64,000 nucleotides of DNA from Breviolum minutum Mf 1.05b.01 (Eukaryota; Sar; Dinophyceae; Suessiales; Symbiodiniaceae): positions 32,137 through 96,136 of the forward strand of contig DF239728.1 of assembly GCA_000507305.1 (NCBI GenBank), given 5' to 3'. Under the pieces are notes generated by a model, which worked only from the letters and a program-made list of their open reading frames with translations, made no database searches and was not told where the DNA came from. The stretch's first letter is position 1; every line of letters starts with the position of its first letter. Below, piece by piece: positions 42,389 through 48,367 of the stretch. A program made the position numbers and the translations under genes.

Positions 42389-42652
42389 ATTAGTTAGTAA
42401 TTTAGCTAGCTAGCTAGTTAGTTGGTTACTTAGCTAGTTTGTTAGTTAATTAGTTAGCTATTTACATAGTTAGTTACTTAATTAATTAATTTGGTAGCTT
42501 GTGAGTTTGCTGGTTGGTTGGTGGGTACTCAGAAAGAACACATACAGTAGCAGCAGGGAGTTGCGTTTTTACGCCTCCCGTTTCCCTCCAACTTCCAAAT
42601 GCCACTTAGGTCAAAGCGTGCGCGGACAGACTTTGACTTTTCCTCCTGGTGA
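25072..42652 (+). CDS. PPIL2-type (U-box/spliceosomal) cyclophilin, split over 17.6 kb
   Basis: Peptidyl-prolyl isomerase-like 2 family, nuclear and spliceosome-linked. Exons found by homology and phase: 25072-25158, 25545-~25616 (KVRLVTSCGCLNLEIHC), 25839-25890 (NFLRLCDRNYYDNT), 26254-26289 (IFHRLIRNFMLQ), 26613-26661 (GGDPTGTGRGGES), 27098-27153 (DEFDSRLVHQGPG), 37480-37517 (VVSMANSGKNTN), 38053-38109 (SQFFISLKSCEHLNNKHS), 38421-38444 (FGRVVGG, 24 bases), 38695-38767, 39381-39452 (KVFKNPFKEVLEEM), 40465-40530, 41305-41364 (VGKYLPEEMPLL), 41839-~41948 and 42610-42652 (DFDFSSW, stop). The DFSSW C-terminus and the VGKY segment are typical of PPIL2. The Trp of cyclophilin A is replaced (CEHL), so it is probably insensitive to cyclosporin. 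Introns after 26289, 38444 and 38767 begin GC; after 40530 GA. U-box exons were not found. One intron holds a retrotransposon. Confidence 0.85.
27256..27290. repeat. (TA)n tract at the left edge of the retrotransposon
   Basis: An A/T-only tract of mostly alternating TA ends a few bases before repeat A1. A second TA tract begins at 34119, directly after B2. Together they suggest that the element inserted into a TA microsatellite. Confidence 0.7.
27296..27391 (+). repeat. Split direct repeat A1 of the retrotransposon
   Basis: 96 bases starting ATAGATTTAAGTGAGGAG and ending CATCTTGGCTTC. It matches A2 (33762-33855) apart from a 2-base AC insertion after GTACGGC. It forms the 5' end of the element and, by analogy with Ngaro elements, would pair with the B1A2 junction in a circular intermediate. 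Confidence 0.9.
27482..27856 (+). CDS. Retrotransposon ORF1, N-terminal Gag-associated domain
   Basis: Begins ATG and runs 124 codons. It has an acidic start (AMIYDDDGDDQGF) followed by VIIEVKRHFAPGEQGRFI, then AASDSF-like YRYWVESGDGQ and YHLCKGHPPDC. I recall similar domains at the start of abundant dinoflagellate retroelement polyproteins, but have not verified this. A phase-correct slippery heptamer GGGAAAA (27799-27805) lies 48 bases before its stop. A -1 shift there would fuse residues 1-108 to the Gag frame. Without the shift it ends with a short tail (…EEDLDPAVLDH). Function probably structural or nucleic-acid related, inferred only from position. Confidence 0.7.
   Translation: MPGRWVGGKGSKACPEVGNIIEAMIYDDDGDDQGFVIIEVKRHFAPGEQGRFIQGDYVTASDSFYRYWVESGDGQDTKVDGLYHLCKGHPPDCTAKSRSGATVVHLGKWRTLKEEDLDPAVLDH
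27799..27805 (+). promoter_or_regulatory. Candidate -1 ribosomal frameshift site GGGAAAA
   Basis: In the ORF1 frame this reads CTG GGA AAA TGG, which is exactly X XXY YYZ phasing. Slipping back one base puts the ribosome on ATG GCG GAC in the long Gag frame. Downstream, AAGAC (about 27827) and GTCTT (about 27842) could form a weak stem; a pseudoknot was not assessed. Confidence 0.6.
27805..29193 (+). CDS. Retrotransposon Gag-like ORF
   Basis: Open from 27736; first ATG that fits is at 27805, giving about 462 residues. Starts MADTKGRRLGSRR. A Pro/Gly/Lys-rich segment is followed by a coiled-coil-like stretch (ALRKELEALKRRLAEKEKEE) and a very Lys-rich tract. Then comes a conserved-looking globular part: YYLAVMTPQLG, REIKYWSLVLDLLVQGK, ACQRVKALEKS and WRRARFLELVEPEDLP. 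It ends in a basic Gly/Lys tail. The globular part resembles the Gag-like region of other dinoflagellate retroelements I recall; that is not checked. Likely RNA binding through the basic tracts. The overlapping frame from 28617 to 29183 is also open but of low complexity; I consider this frame the functional one there. Confidence 0.75.
   Translation: MADTKGRRLGSRRLGPLTDDAVGDLRRFGKRADTPASPGDGGLPWPKGKPGDLKMKRDPPKTRGRGPEEKPGGTPREKPKEDDVSTAALRKELEALKRRLAEKEKEEAEGLPKEKKRKAKEKDEKKKPLEGGGFTTLPLGKQARLPGSPPSDPSSDETSSEESGKSKKKDPKERRKRKRSKSRKSSREPKGNKEGKDKKEKKKKKKEKKERKKKKKEKDKGPFGIAKTEEWSKCESSHTSGSEESSSSRSGFRKASGGMDHHLRLVAYAKKCPGRLAVRLLRKMGEAVGFSSGANLLQSPTSVGAVPASAHLYYLAVMTPQLGNKWSPRSQREIKYWSLVLDLLVQGKVAQVADVACQRVKALEKSVHDGNNWRRARFLELVEPEDLPLIDRGEERMMTKELEHEEKHRPKGNWNNWERPPKGDLKGKGKHGKGEDRDAKGGGKKKTPAEQAAAKDGKGKDQ
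29178..29184 (+). promoter_or_regulatory. Candidate -1 ribosomal frameshift site GGGAAAG
   Basis: In the Gag frame the sequence is AAG GGA AAG GAC CAG TGA, so G GGA AAG has X XXY YYZ phasing and lies six bases before the Gag stop codon. A -1 slip continues into the next ORF as GGA CCA GTG AAG. It is the same heptamer class as the site at 27799. Confidence 0.6.
29184..30107 (+). CDS. Retrotransposon pre-RT ORF of unknown function
   Basis: Frame open from 28617 to the TGA at 30105-30107; the useful part begins after the slippery site at 29178. About 307 residues. It starts basic (GPVKLTARGEEPGVLARRK; EEPPRKKRLSEEA), then helical segments (MLEEGLEKALKGG, QLIERTSTKLGQFREELER). A Trp-rich region follows (WTAQERDWLVWICLVLNFW) and then KLWPSVQRL-like and FEEIIKEMGRKG segments. 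No protease or zinc-knuckle motif was seen. It precedes RT and is probably the N-terminal part of Pol. Its end overlaps the RT frame by 74 bases, and moving into that frame needs a +1 shift. Confidence 0.65.
   Translation, partial: GPVKLTARGEEPGVLARRKIILREGAKIRLRSVARPAKIEVVKSKRKERPPEPEEPPRKKRLSEEAASLVGPEPQDGSIPSSDEACQESRDRQRKARIMLEEGLEKALKGGVKIQDVGTMMLQLIERTSTKLGQFREELERHAVAPGGPAAPRDLLPISLEGISKLAGPWTAQERDWLVWICLVLNFWYCSGWDKPSGLEHLNEISQKQEGMLKERLWPSVQRLCEGNPLLPTFEEIIKEMGRKGQDYDGSTWVVMETLEVEKVVACWPSKETAAIQPIARYLTGEAKKQLECPARPVDEVLRKGFG
30034..32670 (+). CDS. Retrotransposon reverse transcriptase/RNase H with nested methyltransferase-like region
   Basis: Open from 30034 with no early ATG, so reached by frameshift. 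Numbering from 30076 (864 residues): RT motif A LIDSEDMESAF (101-111), motif B VPMGWLSAVG (150-159), motif C YLDS (196-199) where most RTs have YxDD. RNase H first Asp in HATDASPTGGG (D361). Then about 420 residues of insert: Cys/His cluster (C389, C392, C408, C412, C417, C421, H425, C429) and a C5-cytosine-methyltransferase-like region with HAPECKTFSRARG (PEC at 499-501, motif IV) and LEHPYRSWMW (EHP at 572-574, motif VI). RNase H resumes at INELEAHALI (E783), CIVDSQV (D810) and WNWADIPSR (D859). It makes and processes the cDNA. The stop TGA overlaps the recombinase ATG. Domain assignments follow motifs; the methyltransferase call is the least certain. Confidence 0.85.
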   Translation, partial: PEKPKSSWNARPAPLTKSYVRASDEVWANLVAEGYKRGLFQACPEEEILRGPHGEKILNGAGAVPKEKHGKQLQRFISIFCPLNEVSIKVQGDESTLPYVGQVLLLNVPREHEVLIDSEDMESAFNLFLMPEGFRGLFCYEKQVPGTCLGLDSSDPTWVSLRTVPMGWLSAVGIVQAAIRHLAFVEAGLPLEAEVRKGKAMPEKEKFLLYLDSVDQLRVVSKKMAALSRREPSEDHKKFEATCVKHGLPRNMSKRLAGALHGSLQGGDLLSEDGIFTLQVAKARMYIAMAMALVALPKWTNQQVSGVLGRLVFACAFRRPLLSVLQESFRHYSKQEKAKGPTNAAFDEVLSFVGLLPLAYTNVRASLPEWIHATDASPTGGGSCTSNEIRDKMQSEPLEKGICACCRKELDVNDVYALNVLCPARCGRSVCSLDCYLQHSKVCPMRAAPIPTAMERWSGPNAPLSQAWVEAGITVLPPYDVKRGEEMNYFSDEGKATWDARSEENPEFEHHAPECKTFSRARGKRFKIRGRWYDGPPALRDEKNVLGFNYLRGEDAVKVRQGNKMALRSIKRCDDLHQDSREFALEHPYRSWMWYTKAAVDLAQKEGVRMAVFSNCCFGGRRKKWTAVLTNNEWLFDALNRPECPHDYDDQDYQPYWDGNRLRFPTEEEAEYPWKLCQVMAGALRRSYEERHLWDLGKVDERRLAIRRDLEKYNRVKDPSICQQMVEKILEIERLMEPGREVEHIEWLFRQGHYRGTDIRLTVGEPTEMVPYPALKWMWKECLSYRWKKDGHINELEAHALIAHLKRVVRSDVGISARLICIVDSQVIFYAVSKGRSPSTRLNRILRKLMALQLASDTYVLPLWTISAWNWADIPSRR
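32668..32672 (+). promoter_or_regulatory. TGATG stop/start overlap between RT and recombinase ORFs
   Basis: The RT stop TGA (32668-32670) shares its A with an ATG (32670-32672) in the recombinase frame. Such UGAUG/UAAUG overlaps are used for termination-reinitiation in some retrotransposons. No slippery heptamer was found in the 49-base overlap, which favours reinitiation over frameshifting. Confidence 0.5.
32670..33581 (+). CDS. Retrotransposon tyrosine recombinase
   Basis: Tyrosine recombinase of the DIRS/Crypton-like eukaryotic type; it would integrate a circular DNA intermediate. From the ATG at 32670 the product has 303 residues (an upstream in-frame ATG at 32622 would give 319). Catalytic signatures, numbered from 32622: box I GFLGFLRTSEMINLQW (R153), Lys-containing strand ATKTSKNKEE, box II YSIRRGGATHAF (R246/R247, H252), GRWQNAKTARIYLDSG with W269 and nucleophile Y278. 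The N-terminal part (PKTLKCYEKALMAFFHFLEE) is the helical core-binding domain. All catalytic residues are present, so the enzyme appears intact. I chose 32670 because it forms TGATG with the RT stop. Confidence 0.88.
   Translation: MPEGLRFVGLKPKTLKCYEKALMAFFHFLEEEEIPVPSKRTKLDQLLAQFLEHLYLDDRPITYAGHTMSAFRRFFPQLRYKLSLAKQFFSNWRNVHVSHQAVPLPAPVVLGIAGVAVECKQLGFACLVLVGFLGFLRTSEMINLQWSKVSFNVSTGQIILALPATKTSKNKEESIVLHDLKVCYLLQKLKLNSNSIYLWEGSASVFRRQLKEILAFLHLEEDAFSAYSIRRGGATHAFSEGVPMDQLVIKGRWQNAKTARIYLDSGRAALVQLRFSAHSSHLLASATASLSAFLYAYSRGRTA
33597..33764 (+). repeat. Split direct repeat B1 of the retrotransposon
   Basis: 168 bases from TGTTTGCTGGAAGTGCC to TTTGATGCCTATA, offset 358 bases from B2. One visible difference: TCTGACAG here against TCTGAGAG in B2. 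Its last three bases overlap the start of A2. Confidence 0.9.
33762..33855 (+). repeat. Split direct repeat A2 of the retrotransposon
   Basis: 94 bases matching A1 except for a 2-base deletion. It abuts B1, forming the internal B1A2 junction expected in Ngaro-type elements. A 99-base GC-rich segment (33856-33954) separates it from B2. Confidence 0.9.
33955..34122 (+). repeat. Split direct repeat B2 (3' end of the retrotransposon)
   Basis: 168 bases matching B1 with one substitution. It ends GCCTATA and runs straight into a (TA)n tract, marking the 3' boundary. Confidence 0.9.
34415..35271 (+). pseudogene. Ankyrin-repeat gene fragment nested in the PPIL2-type intron
   Basis: An exon from 34885 (after CCACAG) to a stop at 35269-35271 encodes ankyrin repeats: AHFLLKNGF, then PLHVSVKQNN…LLIFGADPMVKD and WGYTAYDCARA, followed by a linker (PPPRGFEEFFAKLEEDP). 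Upstream, in another block, the frame from 34415 reads ELRIPEESPAVTSSGDG… MDRIVAKH, meets TAA at 34529-34531, and then continues RELKIAREQARSRE. The in-frame stop suggests a broken copy, or else a splice site hides it. It lies between PPIL2-type exons that join in phase without it, so it is a separate nested gene or gene fragment on the same strand. Confidence 0.5.
35272..35918. other. Intron of the PPIL2-type gene, no features
   Basis: No further ankyrin or cyclophilin exon recognised. The minus-strand frame 35342-35809 has no supporting context. Confidence 0.35.
35919..36019. mobile_element. Foldback/MITE-like element, family 2, copy b
   Basis: About 100 bp. The left arm TACGCTCCGGTAAACTAACA continues TGGCAATGGAAAAT. 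The right arm is its imperfect inverse: ATTTTCCACTGCCATG then TTAGTTACCAGAGGGTA. The arms pair over about 33 bases with few mismatches and one indel. Related to the element at 11017-11111. It lies inside the large PPIL2-type intron. Confidence 0.7.
36020..37479. other. Remainder of the 10.3-kb intron
   Basis: Apart from the palindrome, no exon or repeat is supported. Short open frames in both directions (for example 36239-36472 and 36664-36984) have no splice context or similarity. Confidence 0.35.
36871..36904. repeat. Nested palindrome (hairpin-forming)
   Basis: GCATGCCGGCATGC (36881-36894) is a perfect 14-base palindrome. Four bases out on each side, CGAGCT (36871-36876) pairs with AGCTCG (36899-36904), and weaker complementarity continues outward (CGAGGG against CCCCTCG). 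It lies in the big intron of the PPIL2-type gene. Confidence 0.6.
39785..40260. repeat. CTT/GTT trinucleotide microsatellite block
   Basis: Mixed (CTT)n, (GTT)n and GTTGCC units over almost 480 bases, inside the PPIL2-type intron between 39452 and 40465. It produces long but meaningless homopolymer open frames (poly-Leu/Val/Cys on +, poly-Gln/Asn on -). It includes one ambiguous base. Confidence 0.9.
39856..39990. other. Assembly join: repeated flanks around a single N
   Basis: The N at 39923 is bordered on each side by nearly the same ~67 bases (CTT run, then TTGTGGTGTTGCTGTTGCCG, ending GTTGCGCTTGT). This looks like two overlapping contig ends placed side by side, so one copy is probably artificial. 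Confidence 0.7.
40886..41182 (+). other. Intronic open frame, probably repeat-derived
   Basis: A 98-codon frame starts MQNGITFLRKRTAKQIDL and continues KFAERPKANWQLFSDLADL. The opposite strand is also open (40861-41064). It lies inside a PPIL2-type intron between exons that join without it. It may be part of a dispersed repeat; I could not confirm other copies in this window. Confidence 0.25.
41395..41510. mobile_element. Foldback/MITE-like element, family 1, copy c
   Basis: 116 bp with a perfect 18-bp inverted repeat at the ends (TATATTAGGGTGTTTCCA and its inverse). Inside are a second pair of motifs (GGGTACCCC; GGGGAAACACCCCTA) and the GATGATTTGGGGGG segment shared with copy b. Lies in a PPIL2-type intron, 30 bases after the exon ending at 41364. 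Confidence 0.8.
42019..42101. repeat. (TAGA)n microsatellite
   Basis: About 20 TAGA units with a small interruption (GACAGGTAGG at 42061). Last-intron region of the PPIL2-type gene. Confidence 0.95.
42102..42500. repeat. Degenerate (GTTA)n tract
   Basis: About 400 bases of diverged GTTA/GTTC/GTGA tetranucleotides with a perfect TTAG core at about 42336-42387. It looks like an old expansion decaying from both sides. It ends about 110 bases before the terminal PPIL2-type exon. Confidence 0.85.
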
Positions 42653-43218
42653 TGGCAAAGGGTCCCCACAACGGACACAACAAAAAGCTGCGCCGAACTC
42701 TGAATTCGAAATAGCTTAAGGGGGGAGCACTTGGCATTGTGCCATTCTTTTTGGAGTCTGGGAATTTGCAATCTGTCAAAGACTGCCTTTATCCTGTTTC
42801 TTTCCGTACTTGCAATGGAGATTCTGTCATCAATCCAGTCACCTTATCAGGAACCCACAGTAACATAGAACCGTTTTTGATCTTCCCCAAGTGCCCTTGC
42901 TTGATTTATATTATATATATACAGTATCTCGATTCACTTTGTGATTGCATTGTCATGAGTTGTACGATTCTCGAACTTCCGCCTGTCCTGCATGCATTGA
43001 CGTCCATTCATGGCTGATTTCACCTACTGGTGCGACTGGTTCCAGTGTAGATATTTTCCATTTTGAGCATGTGTGAGAGAAGACGATGAGGAACAAAATC
43101 TTGGAATGTCTCATCCCCCTGTTCATGTAGTTGTAGGATTCACTATAAGAAAGTAGCAGTGTGTGTTGCGAAGAGATGCTCTCAGTTACTACCTGAGCCA
43201 ACACAGTGCTGAAGATTC
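42653..43218 (+). other. 3' UTR and spacer after the PPIL2-type gene
   Basis: No exon recognised. A 42501-42719 frame overlapping the last exon is a shadow of the DFSSW-containing frame. Confidence 0.4.
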
Positions 43219-43579
43219 CACAAGAAAAAAACGCCAACTCCGAGTAGCAGAAAGCCGCCGCTGCAAAGCCTGCCGTACAAGCTGCAGGAGCTTCTTTTTT
43301 TTACAGGCTTGGTCTGTATTCTTCAAGAACGCAGAGTTGTTGGATGTTTTGGGACATGAGCCATGACAGAAAGCATATGTAATCTTGAACTGATTTCGAG
43401 TTAGGTCATTCTTGCCATGATTTTCTGTTTTTTGTTCTTTTTTAAAATGTTGCGTCTTGACAAAAGGTGCCATTTTTGGATGATTTCCTTTGCTCCCTGC
43501 ACCCGCCGGGTTGGGTGCAGCACCACTGAGGTCATGGGATCCACGTGTTCAAGCACAACGCGAACGCCTTAGAGTTGAG
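43219..43579 (+). CDS. Two probable exons of an unknown gene
   Basis: Block 43219-~43290 after CACAAG reads KKTPTPSSRKPPLQSLPY then KLQE. Block 43531-43579 after CTGAG reads HGIHVFKHNANALELR and ends at a GTAAAC donor. Both have coding-like composition and good splice sites. Family unknown. They may connect to the helical exon at 44037. Confidence 0.4.
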
Positions 43580-43922
43580 GTAAACAGATGGTACTTGAAG
43601 CTGATGGTCAAAAGGTCGTAGCTTCTTAAGGAGCGTGGCTTAGGAATCATCATGATTCGTCATGGAGTTTTTTCTCAACCAATTTGGTAATGTTGGCATG
43701 TTTTTTTATTTATTTTTTTTCCGTTGTTAATGTGTGGCTTGGTGGTACTTTGGGATTTTTTCGGATTTTTGGTCTCCAGAGGGTAGGACAGTGTAGGATC
43801 GGAGACAATTGATACACTTCACCAATATTTCCAAATTTTTGGTACAACATCTGATCATCGCCAAAAAGGCCCCTTGGGCCACGAAGTTAGGAGAGGCCAA
43901 AGCTTTTTTTGGAACTCTATTT

Positions 43923-44031
43923 GTGTGTTTCCTTAAATGGTGGTACCCCCATTTCACACCCCAAAATGATCATTTTTAGTAGGAAAACCCCATGGGTTTG
44001 TTGGGGAAACCCAGCATTTTAGGAAACCCCC
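43923..44031. mobile_element. Foldback/MITE-like element, family 1, copy d
   Basis: About 109 bp. The left end TGTGTTTCCTTAAATGG then TGGTACCCCCA is almost identical to copy a. The right end reads CATTTTAGGAAACCCCCA. The shared interior ACCCCAAAATGATCA…TAGTAG ties it closely to the copy at 12995. Confidence 0.7.
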
Positions 44032-44036
44032 ATTTG

Positions 44037-44454
44037 ATTCGAATCTCACGAGAGTTGTTGAGGCAGTATCAGTCCTTAAAGCTTGCAGATGTGAAGCTCG
44101 GTGAAGCCTTAGGGAAGCGGAGGGATGGTTTTGACCGATTTTCTTGCTTGGTGACACCACCGGAGAAAGCCCATCAAGTTGGTGCAAGGCCCAAACGGTC
44201 TAAAAGTCACTGCATGGCTCGGGTATCATGGGTTTTTTGCAGCTTCGCTTTTTTTGTGTGCAAAAGATTCTTGCTGGAATTTTAGGTTAGCCCTTCATCC
44301 CCTCCATGTTTGCCAACAATTCCTGAAACTTGAAAGTTTCATCCATTTTTGCCATGCCAAGGACTTCCAAGAATATGTGGCAGCCGCAAAATGCTGCAGG
44401 CAGTATCCAGAAATTAGAGGCCCAGTGTGACTTGGAGATGTGCCTTAGAGGTTG
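44037..44454 (+). CDS. Probable helical exon(s) of unknown gene
   Basis: After CACGAG the frame reads ELLRQYQSLKLADVKLGEAL then GKRRDGFDRFSCLV…KAHQ, ending at a GTTGGT donor near 44178. A further block, about 44364-44454, may encode KLEAQCDLEMCLR. Charged helical composition. Family unknown. The foldback element copy d lies just upstream, probably in the preceding intron. Confidence 0.4.
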
Positions 44455-44519
44455 GCCCCCACATGTCTGCCAAGTGTTCATCCAAGATGTCGGATTGCAG
44501 CAAACCATGCAAAACTAAT

Positions 44520-45730
44520 AAGGGGACTCACTAATTTTGCTAAAGATCTTTCAGTGAACTACAAACTGACCGCACCTCATATACTATTGTGGGCATTGCC
44601 GTGCATGAATTTGCTACTATAAGACTATCAGTGGTAGCGGGGACCTGTGCAGCAAGGACAAACACCAATGTGATGCTCCTGGATGATCAGATTGAACAAG
44701 AAGTGTGAAACATTCTCATTTTTTTTGGCTTTGGCACTTTGATTATATATTATTTTTTGGCTGAATTTATTGTACTCAATTTTTGTGTCAAAGACACATT
44801 TTTTGTAAACCACGGCCTCAGCAGTTTCCTGACCTACGGTAACCGGGCAACCAATTGGGGGTCTGCCAACCGCCGACCCTGGACCAGACCAGCCTACTAT
44901 CGCATTCCATCTTGCTGTGGGCCCGGAGCTTGATGGACATTCTGCTGGCAATTTTTGATACCTTTGGCGGGATGTAATATGCACCAGTTGATGCACCAGT
45001 AAGGCATTTACTAAAGGAGGTTTCCAATGGATTCCAAGTTGTAGCAGTTTCATGGATGCGATCAATGAAAACAGTGGGAAATGCCTCAATAAAAATGGTC
45101 CCAACAGACATGGGAGCCATTGCATTGTCAGGTTGTCTTGCCACTTTGTATCGGCTTTCAGGCGGGGGATTGCTGTTGCTAGTTCACCTCTTCATTCGTT
45201 GCTTCGGCAATTCAACCTCCTGTTGTTGGTTTGATGATGTTTCATATCGTTTCTTCATTGGGTACTGAAAGTGGTGACCTCTTCAACAATTGCACAAGTT
45301 TATTGTTGAAAGTTTGAGATGGTTTCAGTTGAGACCTCCTAATGCTCCCCTTCCATCAGAAAACATGTGACGATTTTACCTGAAGGTCCTCATTCCAGCT
45401 CTGGCGCCTTCCTGTGATAGTGGCTACACCAACTGTTTGGACTCCCGTTGCCAAAGAAGTTTCATGATTTGATCTTAGCTCAGTATACTTGAGAATGTCA
45501 TTTAATATTTTTCTGAGATGGGAGGATTCAAGATTTATTGCCAAACATTTGTTGGAGGGTTCCAAAATTCACGTCTCAAGGGTCGAGTTCCAGGTGATTT
45601 GCGGCAAAAAAGGAATTCTTCCACAATGCATTGGTTGTGTTATCTTTCGAAAATTCCTTCAACTTGGGAAGAAAAATCTGTCGGCAGCACCACCTTCTTA
45701 TTCTTGAAATTCCAGAAAATAATAAACATT
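44520..45730. other. Stretch without supported genes
   Basis: Open frames on both strands (44628-45125 minus; 45052-45268 plus) overlap each other and look like chance. No repeat stands out. Confidence 0.35.
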
Positions 45731-45835
45731 TGGATGTTTCCGAAAATAGTGGTACCCCCAAATCATCCATTTTAACAAGGTTTTCCATTATAAATTACAT
45801 CCATTTTGGGGTACCCCTATTTTTGGAAGCACCCA
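45731..45835. mobile_element. Foldback/MITE-like element, family 1, copy e
   Basis: 105 bp. The left arm TGGATGTTTCCGAAAATAG then TGGTACCCC pairs with the right arm GGGGTACCCCTATTTTTGG then AAGCACCCA. The interior CAAATCATCCATTTTAACAAG resembles the interior of copies b and c in reverse orientation. Confidence 0.7.
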
Positions 45836-45870
45836 TTCTAGACATTGAGATGTCATAAACCCCAAACAGT

Positions 45871-46068
45871 TGTAAAGGCGGTACCTCCTGATCTTTCACT
45901 CATCACTGCCGCTCAGATTCCCTCCTCCTTGTCTTGTTCCTGGAGATCCATCATCTCTGGGCCGAAGGGTCAGGGCCTTTATGGGGAATCTGTTGAAGGT
46001 AGCCACTGGATCCACTTCCAGAATGGACAAGTTGTGACAGGACTCCCTCTATGTGAGACTCTAAAAGT
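45871..46068 (+). CDS. Probable exon of unknown gene
   Basis: After GTAAAG the frame reads AVPPDLSLITAAQIPSSLS, then WRSIISGPKGQGLYGESV and HWIHFQNGQVVTGLPLCETL, ending at AAA/GTAATG. The composition is protein-like throughout. Family not recognised. Confidence 0.35.
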
Positions 46069-46892
46069 AATGCATTTTTTTGACCTTGCAAAAAAAGCCT
46101 TCCAATTTGAAAGCTTTTTTTTTACTGTGCACAAACCAGGTGGTCTCTGCATTTATTAAGAACTTGAACTCAACTACTCTGTTGTCAGGAAAACCCTTAA
46201 GTAAAAAAGTACCAAGTAACCCCTGAAAACAGCGAAATTCGCCAAGGCGTGCATGGTGGGGGCTCAGAGATCTTGTGTCTCCTCCCGAAGTCTCTGTTTT
46301 AAGGTGCCATTTGGATGAGGATCGTGAAACGCAACAAAAAAGCCATGAGGATGGGGGAAGCAAACATTGAGAAAAGGCGAACTAATTACTGTATACCAAT
46401 CTCCCCGTCAACATGAATCATTTGGATATGAAATACTTACATTTAGATACTGTGAACTGTCTAGAGAGACTGTGTTTTTTGTGAATATCAGATTTTGTTT
46501 TGCTACAAATTGGAGTATCCACTGACGATCACTGAGGTTTAGGAGAGCTATATACAGTACTCCTTTGACAACTAGATCTCATCCACCCAATTCTGTGTCA
46601 AGGCAGCTGGGAGTCTTGGCATCACGACGCCGCTATGTACTTCTAGGCACGTGCCCCTCACGTTTGTGCAGCTGTTGGCTGGGATGGAGCTCCCCCGTTT
46701 TTGCATGACTCATGATGGTTCAGCGGCGATATTGTAGGAATTTGTTGAACTTGTGTTTTTGGACTACGAAAAGGAATATATAGACAACGTCAACAGGTTT
46801 TCCTTGGATCAAGTCCAATAGCCCTCTTGCCAGGGGTTGACATTACAACATCCCAAGTTTCAATTGACTTGTGTCGATGTGTGAAACTACAA

Positions 46893-47102
46893 AAACTTGC
46901 AGGTGTTTTGGAGGACCTTGATCTGTACACAGACCTAGCCTCAGCAATGACGAGCTGCGAGAAAAAAGCAACTCCAGTGACTGTGTTGGCAGTCTCCACA
47001 TATGTGGGGCTCCTTGCAGACGGCAGACAATGTCTACTTCCTTCAAAGCTTAACATGTTTCAGACATCCCATATTTGCAGAAGGATGGAATTATACCATT
47101 GA
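46893..47102 (+). CDS. Possible exon of unknown gene
   Basis: After TTGCAG the frame reads VLEDLDLYTDLASAMTSCEK then KATPVTVLAVSTYVGLL, open to 47100-47102. Splice ends are not fixed. Confidence 0.3.
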   Translation, partial: KLAGVLEDLDLYTDLASAMTSCEKKATPVTVLAVSTYVGLLADGRQCLLPSKLNMFQTSHICRRMELYH

Positions 47103-47489
47103 TTTCGTGAGATTAAAGTGACCTCAAGTGACATCACTCTAGAAGCAACCTGTCAAAGTTTCCTTTCTTTCAGGGTTTTCCAGGTGACACATGAGACTTT
47201 GAGCAGATTTGTGCCATGTTCTGCATGTTGCCGGTGCACAAGCAGGGCGGAAAAATGCTCAGGATTTGGCCTTTCCCTTCATTGCCTGTCCCACCGGCCT
47301 GTTGTGCCAAGCGGGGTTGGAGGAATGAGATCCAGACACTGTGAACACATCTCTGACAATTTCCAATAGAATTTTGCATCGTTATGCCGTCCCATATCTG
47401 TACAGTACATAGATAGATCATAGATAGCACATAGTAATCATAGTAATACATATAGTCTTCATCACATTCAGAATTTCAACTACTTGCAG

Positions 47490-48000
47490 GTCATGTAACC
47501 AACGTCACCTGTCACCAGCTCCCCCTCGCCACCAATACCACGCCAGTGGCCTGTGACCACGACCACTCCAAGACCATCCTTTGGAGCAATGCCTGGGCTG
47601 AGGCCTTTGGGAGACAAAGATATGGAACGATAGGAAAGAGGTCATAGACTCTAAATTGCCAGGCAATTTCAGTATGCATCAGAGTGCGTTGAAAAAAGGA
47701 CATTCAAACAAGTGGCTAAAACGGTTGAAACCGTGAAACCTCAAAACCAGCAAACCACTGCAGTCTTGTCTTCATTTCTTTCACATCGGAAGCCTCGCTA
47801 ATGAAGTGCTGTTTGGGACCCCCCATGGCGGTTCTTTCACCAACACCCATTCCTGCAACAACATATCTTTTTTCTGCACATTGTTGACCTACTATTTGCG
47901 AACCCCTTCTCAATCCAACGACCTATTGGTCTGGCAAGAATCCAGAGTTACGCACAGCGACAGGTGCCAGTGCTTGGGCACATGTTCTCAGAGGTCATTT
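47490..48000 (+). CDS. Probable exons of an unknown, possibly secreted-domain gene
   Basis: Exon from 47490 (after TTGCAG): HVTNVTCHQLPLATNTTPVA then CDHDHSKTILWSNAWAEAFG, with N-x-T sites and cysteines that suggest an extracellular segment. Block about 47790-47866: LANEVLFGTPHGGSFTNTHS. Block about 47938-47991: IQSYAQRQVPVLGHMFSE, ending at GAG/GTCATT. They share strand and style; joining them is inferred. No family recognised. Confidence 0.4.
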
Positions 48001-48367
48001 TGATGCTCAGGTGGGGTAGCGGGTTTCGATCATCGAGGATACCCCATCTAAATCTGGAGTTAATGGGATGGAGATGGATGGAGTGTTGTCAAACACAACC
48101 AGGATTCAACAATGAGACTCGAGACACTGTTTTTTTGCCTATTCCATAAATCTTGAGACCTCTCACCCTTGCTAGCTGCTTAGTTTTTGGTGGCCCTTGC
48201 TAGCTGCTTAAGCTTCCATACGCTGAAGATAGGTCCTGTAAAGAGACAAAAAGGCAGGACTTCATGACCAGATTTCATGAGGCAATCTGCGCCGAAAAAT
48301 CGAACCATCGAACCATTGAACAACGGTTCTCTTCATTCGCACAAAACACACGTTCCGTTCGGAGCTC

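Noticed and set aside
42501..42719. Frame with a PPGDG motif resembling an FKBP start
   Set aside because: It overlaps the terminal PPIL2-type exon in another frame; the DFSSW reading is better supported.
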